Positions 12,205 through 21,958 are shown, counted from the stretch's first letter. The stretch: DNA of 64,000 nucleotides from Haemophilus parainfluenzae T3T1 (GCF_000210895.1 NC_015964.1:827501-891500); one strand, 5' to 3'. The notes: generated by a model not told the origin, from the sequence alone. Numbers and translations: made by a program.

Positions 12205-13185
12205 GGCATCATCAATCGAAATTAAGCCTAAATTCATTTCGTCTTTCCCTTTTGGCGGGCAGAAAGCAAGGTGTTTATCCGCATCGTTAATCGGTTTCCA
12301 ACGACGAGGCTGAGATGAGCGACTGTTTGGATAGAATCCAATTGTTGGTACATTGAATGCACTGCTTAAATGCAATGGTCCAGTAGAGCCTGCAATGAAT
12401 AAATCCGCACAAGCCAGAGAATGTGCAAAATCAACTAATCCTTTATTCTTATCGTAAACCACCACATTTTGGCTGTCGATTTTTGCCGCTAACTCATGGG
12501 CTTTTTCACTTTCACCTGGTCCTGCCGTTAAGATAATCTGGCAATCAAATTCGCTTAACAAACCTTGTATCAATTGAGCATATTGTGACAATGAGAGACT
12601 TGTTGCTGAACCACCTGTTCCGTTATGCACAAATACCCATTTTTTGTCTCCCGATAAGCCTAATTGTTCTTGAAGAAAAACACGTTGATTTTTAACCGCA
12701 CTTTCAGGAAATGAAAGGTAAGGTGGTTTGGGTTCCACAATCGGCATGTTGTGTTTCTTTAAGAACGCCCGAGCCAGATCTTGATTGTACTCGGCTTCCG
12801 ATTTTTCTGAACGTGAACGGCGTTGTGTTAAACGATGGTTATAAAGGATTTGTACCCATTTTGTTGCGGGCGCAAGGCGATAAGGAATCCCACTTTTCCA
12901 GGCTAATTTACCGTTATGGGTATTGGAAAAGAAGCTAATCATGCCATCAAATTGCTGCTCTTTGATTTCTTTAACAAGACGATTGAAATCCGCTTTGTCG
13001 TTCTTGGCACTATCAATGATAACATCATCTAAATAAGGGCAAATTTGTGCAAGTGGTGCGGTATAAGTCGGCACAAGTGCGGTCAGTTTTAGCTCGGGAT
13101 TTGAGGCTTTCAATATCGCAAAAGCCGGAAATGCCTGAACAAAATCACCCAGTTTATCGTTACGAATGACTAAAATCTTTTTCAT
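12154..13185 (-). CDS. LPS heptosyltransferase (glycosyltransferase family 9)
   Basis: A 343-residue GT-B enzyme that would add L-glycero-D-manno-heptose from ADP-heptose to the inner-core lipooligosaccharide at the inner membrane. The N-terminus KKILVIRNDKLGDFVQAFPA and the C-terminal donor-site signature AGSTGPLHLSSAF are characteristic of GT9. Position beside fba, pgk and RNase T2 recalls the H. influenzae orfH locus (heptosyltransferase III); that identity is an inference. A start 36 bp upstream is possible, but this ATG follows AAGAGA and gives the family N-terminus. Confidence 0.85.
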   Translation of the reverse strand: MKKILVIRNDKLGDFVQAFPAFAILKASNPELKLTALVPTYTAPLAQICPYLDDVIIDSAKNDKADFNRLVKEIKEQQFDGMISFFSNTHNGKLAWKSGIPYRLAPATKWVQILYNHRLTQRRSRSEKSEAEYNQDLARAFLKKHNMPIVEPKPPYLSFPESAVKNQRVFLQEQLGLSGDKKWVFVHNGTGGSATSLSLSQYAQLIQGLLSEFDCQIILTAGPGESEKAHELAAKIDSQNVVVYDKNKGLVDFAHSLACADLFIAGSTGPLHLSSAFNVPTIGFYPNSRSSQPRRWKPINDADKHLAFCPPKGKDEMNLGLISIDDALVEIIPFVRKMWQASN

Positions 13186-13208
13186 ATTTTCTCTTGTTAA
13201 ATAAAAAA

Positions 13209-13229
13209 ACCGCACTAACAAAGTGCGGT
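13209..13229 (-). terminator. Paired uptake sequences as fba terminator
   Basis: ACCGCACT-AACAA-AGTGCGGT forms an 8-bp stem with a 5-base loop; read on the minus strand it is followed by seven T's, just after fba and before the heptosyltransferase gene. Confidence 0.85.
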
Positions 13230-13253
13230 CTCATTTTAGTCTATTTTTATGGA

Positions 13254-14333
13254 TTATAAAACATCAACGCAGTTTAAGTCTTCGAAAGATTGTTCTAAGC
13301 GTTTAGACATTGACTCTTCCATTTTACGTAACCAAACACGTGGGTCGTAGTATTTTTTGTTTGGTGCATCAGGACCTTCAGGGTTACCTAATTGACCTTG
13401 AAGATAAGCTTCATTTGCTTTATAGAAGTTTAAGATACCATTCCATGCAGCCCATTGAGTATCAGTATCGATATTCATTTTGATTGCACCATAGCTAATT
13501 GCTTCGCGGATTTCTTCGCGGCTAGAACCTGAACCACCGTGGAAGACGAAGTTGATTGGTTTAGCTGGTAGATTGCGTTCTTTTGCAACGAACTCTTGTG
13601 AGGCACCTAGAATAGATGGTTTTAATTTTACGTTACCTGGTTTGTAAACACCGTGTACGTTACCGAATGCTGCTGCAACGGTAAAGTTAGGGCTTACAGG
13701 ATGTAATTGGTCGTAAACGTAAAGCACATCAGACGGTTGGGTATATAAACGAGATTCATCTACATCTGAGTTATCCACGCCGTCTTCTTCACCACCAGTA
13801 ATACCGATTTCGATTTCAAGGGTCATACCTAATTTGTCCATACGAGCAAGGTATTCACGGCAGATTGCCATGTTTTCTTCCATAGGCTCTTCAGATAAAT
13901 CAAGCATGTGAGAAGAGAATAATGGACGACCAGTTTCTGCAAAGTGTTTTTCACCCGCTTCAAGTAAGCCATCGATCCATGGAAGTAATTTTTTCGCTGC
14001 GTGGTCGGTATGAAGAATAACGGGCACACCGTATTCTTTGGCTAAAGTATGAACGTGTTTTGCACCTGCGATCGCACCTAAAACATCTGGACGTGCACCG
14101 CTTGTTGGTTTGATACCTTTACCTGCGTAGAAAGCTGCACCGCCGTTTGAGAATTGGATAATTACTGGTGCTTTTACACGTGCAGCGGTTTCCAATACAG
14201 CATTTACGGAGTCAGAGCCTACGCAGTTCACTGCAGGGATCGCGAAGTTGTTTGCTTTGGCATAAGCAAAGATTTTTTGAACATCTTCACCTGTTACTAC
14301 GCCAGGTTTTACGATATCTAATAATTTAGCCAT
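13254..14333 (-). CDS. fba: Class II fructose-bisphosphate aldolase
   Basis: A 359-residue zinc-dependent aldolase that interconverts fructose 1,6-bisphosphate with dihydroxyacetone phosphate and glyceraldehyde 3-phosphate. The class II signature HTDHAAKK places catalytic D110 and zinc ligand H111 as in E. coli FbaA (359 residues). The phosphate-binding FHGGSGSS motif and a second zinc histidine in FGNVHG are present. It lies downstream of pgk, but a small lipoprotein gene is inserted between the two glycolytic genes. Confidence 0.97.
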   Translation of the reverse strand: MAKLLDIVKPGVVTGEDVQKIFAYAKANNFAIPAVNCVGSDSVNAVLETAARVKAPVIIQFSNGGAAFYAGKGIKPTSGARPDVLGAIAGAKHVHTLAKEYGVPVILHTDHAAKKLLPWIDGLLEAGEKHFAETGRPLFSSHMLDLSEEPMEENMAICREYLARMDKLGMTLEIEIGITGGEEDGVDNSDVDESRLYTQPSDVLYVYDQLHPVSPNFTVAAAFGNVHGVYKPGNVKLKPSILGASQEFVAKERNLPAKPINFVFHGGSGSSREEIREAISYGAIKMNIDTDTQWAAWNGILNFYKANEAYLQGQLGNPEGPDAPNKKYYDPRVWLRKMEESMSKRLEQSFEDLNCVDVL

Positions 14334-14415
14334 TTTACTTTTTCCTTATATGTTGTGTGGATTAAGTTCACTATTGGAGAATTTTTGATAATCTAAAGTA
14401 ATTTCTACACATAGG

Positions 14416-14697
14416 TTAATTAGGATAAATAAAGTCCATTGTGTTGTCAGAATACCATTTGGCATATCTTGGACATAACGTTTGCCCCCTAGGTAAATAA
14501 CCTTGAAAGGTACCAAAAGCATTTTGTCCTGAAATATTATAAATACATTCCATTAACTGAGCCTGTCTGTCCCAACTAGATCCAACTAACTGCCCTTTGT
14601 AGTAGTAGACACCTGAGCCACCATTATTACAAGCTGTTAACAACAATATAGCACTAGCTAATATATTAGGTGCTAGAATTTTAGACATATTTATCAT
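14416..14697 (-). CDS. Small hypothetical lipoprotein between fba and pgk
   Basis: A 93-residue protein with a signal peptide and lipobox LLTAC (acylation at C23). The mature part is small and aromatic-rich (VYYYKG, FQGYLP, KWYSDN), with two further cysteines (in MECIYN and TLCPRY) that could form a disulfide. I do not recognise the family. The first ATG is preceded by AAGGT at a rather long distance; an ATG three codons later is possible. It is A+T-rich compared with fba and pgk, and there is no obvious function link to glycolysis, so it may be a later insertion. Confidence 0.65.
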   Translation of the reverse strand: MINMSKILAPNILASAILLLTACNNGGSGVYYYKGQLVGSSWDRQAQLMECIYNISGQNAFGTFQGYLPRGQTLCPRYAKWYSDNTMDFIYPN

Positions 14698-14756
14698 AAA
14701 TAATTAAACCTTAGATTAGTAGTATATTAATGGGGATACTTAGCAATTATCCCTAA

Positions 14757-15917
14757 TTAACCGTTAGCGCGTTTTTCAAGAATTTCTACTGCAGGTAATA
14801 CTTTACCTTCAACGAATTCTAAGAATGCACCGCCACCGGTTGAGATGTAAGAGATTTTATCTGCAATACCGAATAAATCGATAGCCGCTAAAGTATCACC
14901 GCCCCCTGCGATAGAGAATGCATCGCTGTTTGCAATTGCGTGAGAAATGATTTCAGTCCCTTTACGGAAGTTAGGGAACTCAAACACACCAACTGGACCA
15001 TTCCATAAAACGGTTTTTGCATTTTTGATGATTTCTGCTAATTGTTCTGCAGATTTATCACCGATATCGAAGATAGATTCGTCATCTTTTACTTCAGTCA
15101 CTGATTTTTCTGTTGCAGCTGCAGTTTCAGTGAACTCCAAACCAACACGTACATCAACTGGAACAGGAATATCTGTGCTTGCGGCTAATTCTTTTGCTAC
15201 AGGGATTAAATCTGCTTCATATAACGATTTACCCACATTGTGGCCAGCTGCCGCGATGAAAGTATTTGCAATACCACCGCCCACGATAATTTGGTCAGCA
15301 ATTTTTGAAAGAGAGTTTAATACTTCTAATTTAGTGGAAACTTTAGAACCACCTACGATCGCAACCATCGGACGAGCTGGTTCTTTTAATGCTTTACCTA
15401 ATGCATCTAATTCTGCTGCAAGTAATGGACCTGCACAAGCAACTGGTGCAAACTCCGCTACGCCATAAGTTGATGCTTGTGCACGGTGAGCTGTACCGAA
15501 TGCATCCATCACGAAGACATCGCAAAGTGCGGCATATTTTTTACCTAATTCAGGATCGTTTTTCTTCTCACCTTTGTTTACACGTACGTTTTCTAAAACA
15601 ACGATTTCGCCTTCTTTAACATCCACACCGTTTAAGTAGTCTTGTACTAAACGCACATTGAAACCTGCGTCTTTTAAGTAATCAACAACTGGTTGTAAAG
15701 AGTCTTCAGGTTTGAATTCGCCTTCAGTTGGACGACCTAAGTGAGAGGTAACCATCACTTTTGCGCCTTTCTCTAAAGCCAGTTTTAACGTCGGGATAGT
15801 CGCACGAATACGCGCATCAGATGTCACTTTGCCATCTTTTACTGGTACGTTTAAGTCCGCACGAATAAATACACGTTTACCTTTTAAATCTAAGTCGGTC
15901 ATTTTGATTACTGACAT
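14757..15917 (-). CDS. pgk: Phosphoglycerate kinase
   Basis: A 386-residue two-domain kinase that transfers phosphate from 1,3-bisphosphoglycerate to ADP in glycolysis. The N-terminal substrate site (FIRADLNVP), the basic patch (TSHLGRP), WNGPVGVFE and the C-terminal nucleotide loop GGGDT are all present. Length matches E. coli Pgk (387). It is upstream of fba on the same strand. Confidence 0.97.
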   Translation of the reverse strand: MSVIKMTDLDLKGKRVFIRADLNVPVKDGKVTSDARIRATIPTLKLALEKGAKVMVTSHLGRPTEGEFKPEDSLQPVVDYLKDAGFNVRLVQDYLNGVDVKEGEIVVLENVRVNKGEKKNDPELGKKYAALCDVFVMDAFGTAHRAQASTYGVAEFAPVACAGPLLAAELDALGKALKEPARPMVAIVGGSKVSTKLEVLNSLSKIADQIIVGGGIANTFIAAAGHNVGKSLYEADLIPVAKELAASTDIPVPVDVRVGLEFTETAAATEKSVTEVKDDESIFDIGDKSAEQLAEIIKNAKTVLWNGPVGVFEFPNFRKGTEIISHAIANSDAFSIAGGGDTLAAIDLFGIADKISYISTGGGAFLEFVEGKVLPAVEILEKRANG

Positions 15918-16015
15918 AATCTTTCCTCTTGGGTTAGTTAAAATTAAACTTAAACATTATACCTAGTTCTGACTAGGTTGTAACGATGTAGATCAAATAA
16001 AAAAGCGAATTATGC

Positions 16016-16729
16016 TTATTTTTGGCAATCGATTACTTCCCACTGGCGATCGTAACAAATGAATAGTTCATTATGGCTCGCGCCTAAATAAGCGCCTTTT
16101 AATTGCGGATTATGTTGCTTCATCCATAGAAATAATTCTTTACGGCTTAATTGTTCGTTTGGCAAGGAAAGTGATTCAAATAATGCTTTCTCTTGTTTGA
16201 AATAATCTTCTGCTGAATCAAAAGCACAGCTACCGTGTTTTTCCCATTCGCCTTGCAATAATTTTGCGCCTGGCGAGATTGAAAGGTAAGGCTCGAGGGT
16301 TTCAATTGGAAGTGGTGCTAAATCACCCTTACAAAAACGTGGATGATCCGTAACAGAACGCGCATTGGCATTTTGTGGCCATAAGCCATGCACTACCCAG
16401 CCAAATTGATTTTTTGTACTACATTGATATTGCGCTGAATCAGGTAAATTATTGCCATATTGCGCACGTTGTTTTTCACAGAATGCAGGCGACCAAGATA
16501 AGGCCAACATATAGTAATCAACAGGGGCGTTTTTGTTTTGCCCAATAGCATCATCACGCATGATGACATCATAATTACCAAAATCTTTGGTATTTTTGAC
16601 CGCACTTTGACTTTGCTGTTGTGTGGTTGTTGGGGCGGGTTTGGTGTCTTTTTTGTGCTCAGTAAAATATTGCCAAATGCTAAATGCGGCAAGGGCAATA
16701 AGGGAAAGAGTAGAAACCTGTTTTTTCAT
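16016..16729 (-). CDS. Secreted or membrane-tethered RNase T2 family ribonuclease
   Basis: A 237-residue protein with an N-terminal hydrophobic segment (about residues 6-22), a low-complexity linker, and an RNase T2 domain. Both catalytic blocks are intact: WVVHGLWPQ with H114, and GEWEKHGSC with E161 and H165. Several cysteines suggest disulfides in the periplasm. By family it cleaves RNA unspecifically through 2',3'-cyclic intermediates, like E. coli RNase I. Divergent from the ferredoxin gene. Confidence 0.9.
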   Translation of the reverse strand: MKKQVSTLSLIALAAFSIWQYFTEHKKDTKPAPTTTQQQSQSAVKNTKDFGNYDVIMRDDAIGQNKNAPVDYYMLALSWSPAFCEKQRAQYGNNLPDSAQYQCSTKNQFGWVVHGLWPQNANARSVTDHPRFCKGDLAPLPIETLEPYLSISPGAKLLQGEWEKHGSCAFDSAEDYFKQEKALFESLSLPNEQLSRKELFLWMKQHNPQLKGAYLGASHNELFICYDRQWEVIDCQK

Positions 16730-16747
16730 AAAAATCCTGTTTAAATT

Positions 16748-16776
16748 TTGTCAATTTTGCTTTTGTCGGCTATAAT
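16748..16776 (+). promoter_or_regulatory. Predicted sigma-70 promoter of the ferredoxin gene
   Basis: TTGTCA and TATAAT separated by exactly 17 bp, ending 28 bp before the start codon, which has its own AAAGGA ribosome site. Confidence 0.65.
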
Positions 16777-16804
16777 TCGCCGCTTTCTCATATAAAGGAA
16801 TGGT

Positions 16805-17065
16805 ATGGCGTTACTGATCACAAATAAATGCACAAACTGCGATATGTGTCTCCCCGAATGTCCGAATGAAGCAATTTCAATCGGCGAGGAGATCTATGTG
16901 ATCGATCCTGTACTTTGTACGGAATGTGTTGGTCATTATGACACGCCAACCTGCCAAAAAGTTTGCCCAATTACAAACTGCATTAAGCCAGATCCTGAAC
17001 ACCAAGAAAGCGAAGAGCAGCTTTGGGAACGTTTTGTGATGATTCACCATTCGGATAAGTTGTAG
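16805..17065 (+). CDS. YfhL-type 2[4Fe-4S] ferredoxin
   Basis: An 86-residue ferredoxin. The first cluster uses C9-x2-C12-x2-C15-x3-C19 (followed by P). The second has the expanded spacing of the YfhL/Allochromatium type, C38-x2-C41-x8-C50-x3-C54, which gives a very low potential cluster. The C-terminal helix (EEQLWERFVMIHHSDKL) is also typical. Its electron partner is unknown. Confidence 0.92.
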   Translation: MALLITNKCTNCDMCLPECPNEAISIGEEIYVIDPVLCTECVGHYDTPTCQKVCPITNCIKPDPEHQESEEQLWERFVMIHHSDKL

Positions 17066-17094
17066 AATTTACCTGATCTTTTTCTTTTCGTCCA

Positions 17095-17253
17095 ATGACT
17101 ATGAATAAAACAAAGTTAATTAAAATCGCCATTATTCTGATTTATTTGTTCAGTCCGATTGATATTTTGCCTGAAGCGGTGCTTGGCCCATTAGGTTTGG
17201 TGGATGATGCGGCAGCCATTGCTTTATTAATTCGAATTTTATTGAAAAAATAA
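17095..17253 (+). CDS. DUF1232 (YkvA-like) mini membrane protein
   Basis: A roughly 50-residue protein; translation shows KIAIILIYLFSPIDILPEAV followed by GLVDDAAAIALLIRILLKK. The SPIDILPE...LGLVDD core is the DUF1232/YkvA signature, here reduced to almost nothing else. Two ATGs lie six bases apart and neither has a clear ribosome site, so it may be coupled to the ferredoxin gene 29 bp upstream. Function unknown. Confidence 0.75.
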   Translation: MTMNKTKLIKIAIILIYLFSPIDILPEAVLGPLGLVDDAAAIALLIRILLKK

Positions 17254-17395
17254 AAACTTGAATAAAATCAACCGCACTTTGCTTTTCTCATTCTTGCAAA
17301 ATCCCGTCAATTTCTCTAAACTACGCGTCGGAAAATTTCTTTCCTCATCATTTCACTTTAAACGCTACCCGTGAGTAGCAAAAGGGACCTCAATC

Positions 17396-18610
17396 ATGAC
17401 AAACGTCAATCAATATGGCTGGAAAGCCTTGATTGGATCAGCTGTCGGCTACGCGATGGATGGATTCGATCTTCTTATTCTTGGATTTATGCTTAGTGCC
17501 ATTTCGGCCGATCTTAATTTAACCCCCGCACAATCTGGCTCATTAGTCACTTGGACACTTATTGGTGCTGTGGTGGGCGGTATTGTATTTGGCGCATTAA
17601 GCGATCGTTATGGACGTGTACGTGTGCTGACTTGGACAATCGTCCTCTTCGCCGTATTTACCGGATTATGTGCAATCGCACAAGGCTATTGGGATTTATT
17701 AATTTATCGCACCATCGCGGGTATCGGTTTAGGCGGTGAATTTGGTATCGGTATGGCATTAGCCATTGAAGCTTGGCCTGCAAAACACCGCGCAAAAGCG
17801 GCTTCTTATGTGGCGTTAGGTTGGCAAGTTGGTGTGTTAGCCGCTGCGTTACTCACCCCAGTATTGCTTCCACATATCGGCTGGCGCGGCATGTTCGTTG
17901 TCGGTATCTTTCCAGCGTTTGTGGCTTGGTATTTACGTACCCGCTTACACGAACCTGAAATTTTCTCACGAAAACAGACCGCACTTTCTACCCAAAAAAC
18001 ATCCAAACTGGAATCTTTCAAACTCTTAATTAAAGACAAAGCAACCACAAAAGTGAGCCTTGGTGTGGTAGTGTTAACTTCCGTACAAAACTTCGGTTAC
18101 TACGGCATTATGATTTGGATGCCAAACTTCTTATCTAAACAACTTGGCTTTAGTTTAACGAAATCAGGTTTATGGACCGCTGTTACCGTATGCGGCATGA
18201 TGGCGGGGATTTGGATTTTTGGTCGCTTAGCCGATAAAATCGGGCGTAAACCAAGCTTCTTATTATTCCAACTAGGTGCTGTGATCAGTATCATCACTTA
18301 CTCTCAATTAACTGATCCAACTGCGATGTTGGTGGCTGGCGCATTCTTAGGGATGTTTGTCAACGGCATGATGGGCGGTTATGGGGCGTTAATGGCAGAA
18401 GCCTATCCGACAGAAGCGCGTGCAACAGCACAAAATGTATTGTTTAACTTAGGTCGTGCCGTAGGTGGTTTTGGACCGGTTGTTGTTGGGGCGATTGTAT
18501 CCGCGTACTCATTCAGTATTGCGATTGCTTTCTTAGCAGTGATTTATGTGATCGACATGGTGGCGACAGTCTTCTTAGTGCCAGAATTAAAAGGCAAAGA
18601 ATTAAGCTAA
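17396..18610 (+). CDS. MFS transporter, aromatic acid:H+ symporter-like
   Basis: A 404-residue protein with 12 predicted membrane helices. The N-terminal motif AMDGFDLLILGFM and the loop 2-3 motif GALSDRYGRVRVL are typical of the MFS branch of organic-acid symporters (AAHS, and the related sialate/lactate SHS group). No neighbour hints at a substrate: the next gene is narQ. GGGACC upstream serves as ribosome site. The family is clear, the substrate is not. Confidence 0.8.
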   Translation: MTNVNQYGWKALIGSAVGYAMDGFDLLILGFMLSAISADLNLTPAQSGSLVTWTLIGAVVGGIVFGALSDRYGRVRVLTWTIVLFAVFTGLCAIAQGYWDLLIYRTIAGIGLGGEFGIGMALAIEAWPAKHRAKAASYVALGWQVGVLAAALLTPVLLPHIGWRGMFVVGIFPAFVAWYLRTRLHEPEIFSRKQTALSTQKTSKLESFKLLIKDKATTKVSLGVVVLTSVQNFGYYGIMIWMPNFLSKQLGFSLTKSGLWTAVTVCGMMAGIWIFGRLADKIGRKPSFLLFQLGAVISIITYSQLTDPTAMLVAGAFLGMFVNGMMGGYGALMAEAYPTEARATAQNVLFNLGRAVGGFGPVVVGAIVSAYSFSIAIAFLAVIYVIDMVATVFLVPELKGKELS

Positions 18611-18636
18611 GTGCGGTCAAAAAATTAACGTTTTTG

Positions 18637-18668
18637 AAAACATCGGTGTCAAAGCCGATGTTTTTTAT
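18637..18668 (+). terminator. Terminator after the MFS transporter gene
   Basis: Stem AAAACATCGG/CCGATGTTTT with an 8-base loop, followed by a T tract, 27 bp after the stop codon. Confidence 0.8.
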
Positions 18669-18743
18669 TTGTGAAAAATCAGCCAATTTCAACCGCACTT
18701 TATGCTAAACTATGGGTAATTTTCCTAATTTTGAAGAATTATC

Positions 18744-20447
18744 GTGTACGCTAAACGTTCAGTTTCTACCCGTATTGCTAAATATTTATTTGTAGTCATT
18801 ATCTTCATGGGCATTATTAGCTCATTGAGTTTGATCGTGATGGCAAGTAATAAGTCGGATGCGGAAGCCATTAATATCTCTGGTTCTTTGCGTATGCAAA
18901 GTTATCGGCTATTAACGGAAATGGAACGTTCGCTGGATACGGTCGAACAGAATTTAGTACGTTATCAACGTAGTCTCAATGCTGATGCTTTGCTGACGGT
19001 ACAAAATCAGCTTTTTGCACCTTCAGGGGTGAGAGAGTCTTATCAAGAAATCCTAAAACGCTGGGCGGTGATGTCCGATTTTGCGCGTAGCCATCAAATT
19101 GAAAAATATCACGCCGAACTAAAAAGTTATGTACAAGATGTCGATGATTTTGTGTTGGAATTACAACGCTTTACTGAACTAAAATGGATTATTGCAGTTT
19201 CGGTATTGTGTGTTTCCATGCTATTGATTCTTGCGATGGTATCGTATGTGATTTGGTATATGAAGCGCGAAGTGGTGAAACCTCTAGAACTCATGACCAA
19301 AGCCAGTATGCAAGTGCAAATGGGGCAGTTTAAACATATCCAACTTGATACAGAAAGTAATAATGAGCTTGGTATTTTAGCGAAAGTGTTTACGCAAATG
19401 TCTTCTGAGTTAGGGCGACTTTATTCACGTTTAGAAGATGCCGTTAATGAGAAAACGCAAAAATTGCGCCAAACTAACCGCTCTTTAACAACACTTTATC
19501 AAAGCTCTCAGTTACTTACGCCAACAAAGATTAATGATAAAATTCTCAGTCAAGTGTTGAATCATATTCGTGTCAGCGAACATTTACGCTACATTGAGTT
19601 AGAAATTTTCGGATCAGAACATTGGGAAATTTCTTTTGGTCAAAAAGATCCTAAACAATCACTTCAAGTCGAAGAACTTTCCATTGAAAATGAAAACTTA
19701 GCGGTGCTTTCATGGCAAGCGGGTTTGCCTTGTCCTGATCCTCGCATGATGAAAAACTTAGGACAAATGGTGGCAAAAGCGTTGTATTCACACAAAACAC
19801 AACGCCAACAAGAGCAACTTTTGCTGATGGAAGAGCGGTCAATTATTGCAAGGGAATTACATGACTCATTGGCACAAGTACTGTCTTTCTTACAAATTCA
19901 ATTAACGCTGTTGAAGCATAATTTGAAGAAAGAAGACGAGGAATCAAAAAAGAAAAGCATTGCCATCATTGGTGAATTTGAACAAGCTTTATCAGATGGG
20001 TATTCTCAATTACGAGAATTATTGGCGACCTTCCGTTTAACGGTGCAAGAAGCCAACCTACAGGTTGCTTTGGAGCAAGTTATCGAAAGCTTGCGTTCGC
20101 AAACGAAGATGCAAATGACTGTGGACTGCAGTTTGCCATCGCAAAGTTTAAATCCACAAGAATTAGTGCACGTTCTGCAAATTGTGCGTGAAGCAACATT
20201 GAATGCGATCAAACACTCAAAAGGTACGTTGATTGAGGTGAAAGCGCATATCAATGCAGAAGGGGAATACGAGATTCTTGTGCAAGATAATGGCGTTGGG
20301 ATTCCAACGTTAGACGAGCCAGAAGGGCATTATGGTTTAAATATCATGACTGAACGCAGTCGCCAATTAAATGCTCAGCTTACAATTTCAAAAAGGGAGC
20401 AAGGTGGTACGATGGTTAAAATCACGCTTCCTCACACATTTTTTTAA
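18744..20447 (+). CDS. narQ: Nitrate/nitrite sensor histidine kinase NarQ
   Basis: A 567-residue membrane sensor. It has an N-terminal transmembrane helix, a periplasmic domain whose start carries the nitrate-binding P-box (SGSLRMQSYRL), a second transmembrane helix near residues 152-172, a HAMP domain, the HisKA_3 phosphorylation helix with H373 in ARELHDSLAQ, and a C-terminal HATPase domain (DNGVGI). Translation starts at GTG. NarQ responds to nitrate or nitrite and phosphorylates NarP, whose gene is not here. murB follows 9 bp downstream. Confidence 0.93.
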   Translation: MYAKRSVSTRIAKYLFVVIIFMGIISSLSLIVMASNKSDAEAINISGSLRMQSYRLLTEMERSLDTVEQNLVRYQRSLNADALLTVQNQLFAPSGVRESYQEILKRWAVMSDFARSHQIEKYHAELKSYVQDVDDFVLELQRFTELKWIIAVSVLCVSMLLILAMVSYVIWYMKREVVKPLELMTKASMQVQMGQFKHIQLDTESNNELGILAKVFTQMSSELGRLYSRLEDAVNEKTQKLRQTNRSLTTLYQSSQLLTPTKINDKILSQVLNHIRVSEHLRYIELEIFGSEHWEISFGQKDPKQSLQVEELSIENENLAVLSWQAGLPCPDPRMMKNLGQMVAKALYSHKTQRQQEQLLLMEERSIIARELHDSLAQVLSFLQIQLTLLKHNLKKEDEESKKKSIAIIGEFEQALSDGYSQLRELLATFRLTVQEANLQVALEQVIESLRSQTKMQMTVDCSLPSQSLNPQELVHVLQIVREATLNAIKHSKGTLIEVKAHINAEGEYEILVQDNGVGIPTLDEPEGHYGLNIMTERSRQLNAQLTISKREQGGTMVKITLPHTFF

Positions 20448-20456
20448 GGAAAGTTA

Positions 20457-21482
20457 ATGCAAAGTTTACAGCCTTTTCATACCTTCAATATTCCAGCAAA
20501 TGCGCGTGAAATCATTGAAGCCACATCGATTGAACAAATCCAACAAGCTTGGCAAAAAGCGCAAGCTGAAAATCTCCCTGTCTTATTTTTAGGCCAAGGC
20601 AGCAATATGCTGTTTTTAGAAGATTTCCAAGGGATAGTGATAGTTAACCGTTTAGCAGGTATTCAACATACAGAAGATAGCGGTTACCATTATTTGCATG
20701 TCAATGGTGGTGAAAATTGGCATCAGTTGGTGGAATGGTCGCTTTCACAAGGAATTAATGGGTTAGAAAACCTTGCACTCATTCCAGGCTGTGCCGGTTC
20801 AGCACCGATTCAAAATATTGGTGCGTATGGCGTAGAATTTAAAGATGTGTGTGATTATGTGGATGTACTGAATCTTAACACGGGAGAACAATTCCGCTTA
20901 CAGGCGAACGAATGTGAATTCGGTTATCGTGAAAGTATTTTTAAACATCGCTATGCGCAAGGTTATGTGATTACGGCAGTGGGATTGAAATTAGCCAAAA
21001 ACTGGCAACCGATTTTAAAATATGGCTCATTAGTGAATTTTGATCCTCAAACGGTAACGGCAAAACAAGTGTTTGATGAGGTATGCCATATTCGCCGCAG
21101 TAAATTGCCCGATCCAAAAGAATTTGGCAATGCAGGCAGTTTCTTCAAAAATCCTGTGGTGAGTGCAGCGCAATTTGCGAGAATCCAAAAACAGGTCGAA
21201 AATCTACCGCACTTTCCACAACCGGATGGCTCTGTGAAACTTGCTGCGGGCTGGTTAATCGATCAATGCCATTTAAAAGGTTTTCAAATCGGTGGTGCAG
21301 CTGTTCATCAACAACAAGCGTTAGTGCTGATTAATAAAGGCAATGCCACAGGGCAGGATGTTGTTAAGCTAGCACATCATATCCGTCAAACTGTAGCGGA
21401 TAAATTTGGTGTGTATTTACAGCCAGAGGTACGCTTTATGGGAGCAAATGGCGAAGTGAATTCAGAGCAAGCCATCAGTTAA
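20457..21482 (+). CDS. murB: UDP-N-acetylenolpyruvoylglucosamine reductase
   Basis: A 341-residue FAD enzyme that reduces UDP-GlcNAc-enolpyruvate to UDP-MurNAc with NADPH, the second committed step of peptidoglycan synthesis. The FAD-binding segments FLGQGSNML and [17 protein letters not shown] and the catalytic-serine motif [10 protein letters not shown] are present. It is a type I MurB like E. coli (342). Preceded at 9 bp by narQ with AAGGAAAG as ribosome site. Confidence 0.96.
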   Translation: MQSLQPFHTFNIPANAREIIEATSIEQIQQAWQKAQAENLPVLFLGQGSNMLFLEDFQGIVIVNRLAGIQHTEDSGYHYLHVNGGENWHQLVEWSLSQGINGLENLALIPGCAGSAPIQNIGAYGVEFKDVCDYVDVLNLNTGEQFRLQANECEFGYRESIFKHRYAQGYVITAVGLKLAKNWQPILKYGSLVNFDPQTVTAKQVFDEVCHIRRSKLPDPKEFGNAGSFFKNPVVSAAQFARIQKQVENLPHFPQPDGSVKLAAGWLIDQCHLKGFQIGGAAVHQQQALVLINKGNATGQDVVKLAHHIRQTVADKFGVYLQPEVRFMGANGEVNSEQAIS

Positions 21483-21501
21483 TTTATAGAGGAAAGCAAT
21501 C

Positions 21502-21813
21502 ATGAACTTTAAAGACATTTTAGAGACTTTACCCACCATTGATCATCTAACAGGTTTAGACGTATTAAATGGTGAAACGGTGATACATCATATTCCAGCT
21601 GCGCCAGGTAAGTTAGGTTCGCTTCGTCTTTATCATGCGTTAGCAGAAAAATTTAATGGGAAATTAGACCGCACTTCTGCGCAGCAAGGCATTGAATGGT
21701 TTGCCGAACATGTTGAAGATGCGAAACAAAACCCTGGAAAACATCCCAATATTGACTTATTGTTTAAAGTGGTGGCGGAAGATGTGGTTTATTCGCTTGT
21801 ACCATTAAAATAA
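21502..21813 (+). CDS. DUF2322 family protein
   Basis: A 103-residue soluble protein resembling the small DUF2322 family seen mainly in Pasteurellaceae and Neisseriaceae. It has a conserved-looking HIPAAPGKLGSLRLYHAL core. No catalytic motif is recognisable. It lies 19 bp after murB behind GAGGAAAG and is probably in the same transcript. Function unknown. Confidence 0.7.
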   Translation: MNFKDILETLPTIDHLTGLDVLNGETVIHHIPAAPGKLGSLRLYHALAEKFNGKLDRTSAQQGIEWFAEHVEDAKQNPGKHPNIDLLFKVVAEDVVYSLVPLK

Positions 21814-21858
21814 TTTGAAAATTTTTAGTGATTAATCTGAACTTTCAATCGTTAAAAA

Positions 21859-21887
21859 CTGTCAAATAAAACAAATTGAGGTATAAT
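21859..21887 (+). promoter_or_regulatory. Predicted rpoH promoter
   Basis: -35-like CTGTCA and -10 TATAAT with a 17-bp spacer. A palindrome TTGTTAT-ACA-ATAACAA at 21896-21912 begins at about the expected transcription start. Confidence 0.6.
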
Positions 21888-21958
21888 GACAATAGTTGTT
21901 ATACAATAACAAATAAGTAATGAGTCGGGGCGTTGTTCCGCATGCTGTGAGGAGAAGA

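Noticed and set aside
14947-15468. 173-codon frame antisense to pgk
   Set aside because: Entirely inside pgk, low-complexity composition mirroring the opposite frame, no ribosome site.
21920-21958. Upstream rpoH start
   Set aside because: No ribosome site there, while the ATG at 21959 follows GAGGAGA and matches the known N-terminus.
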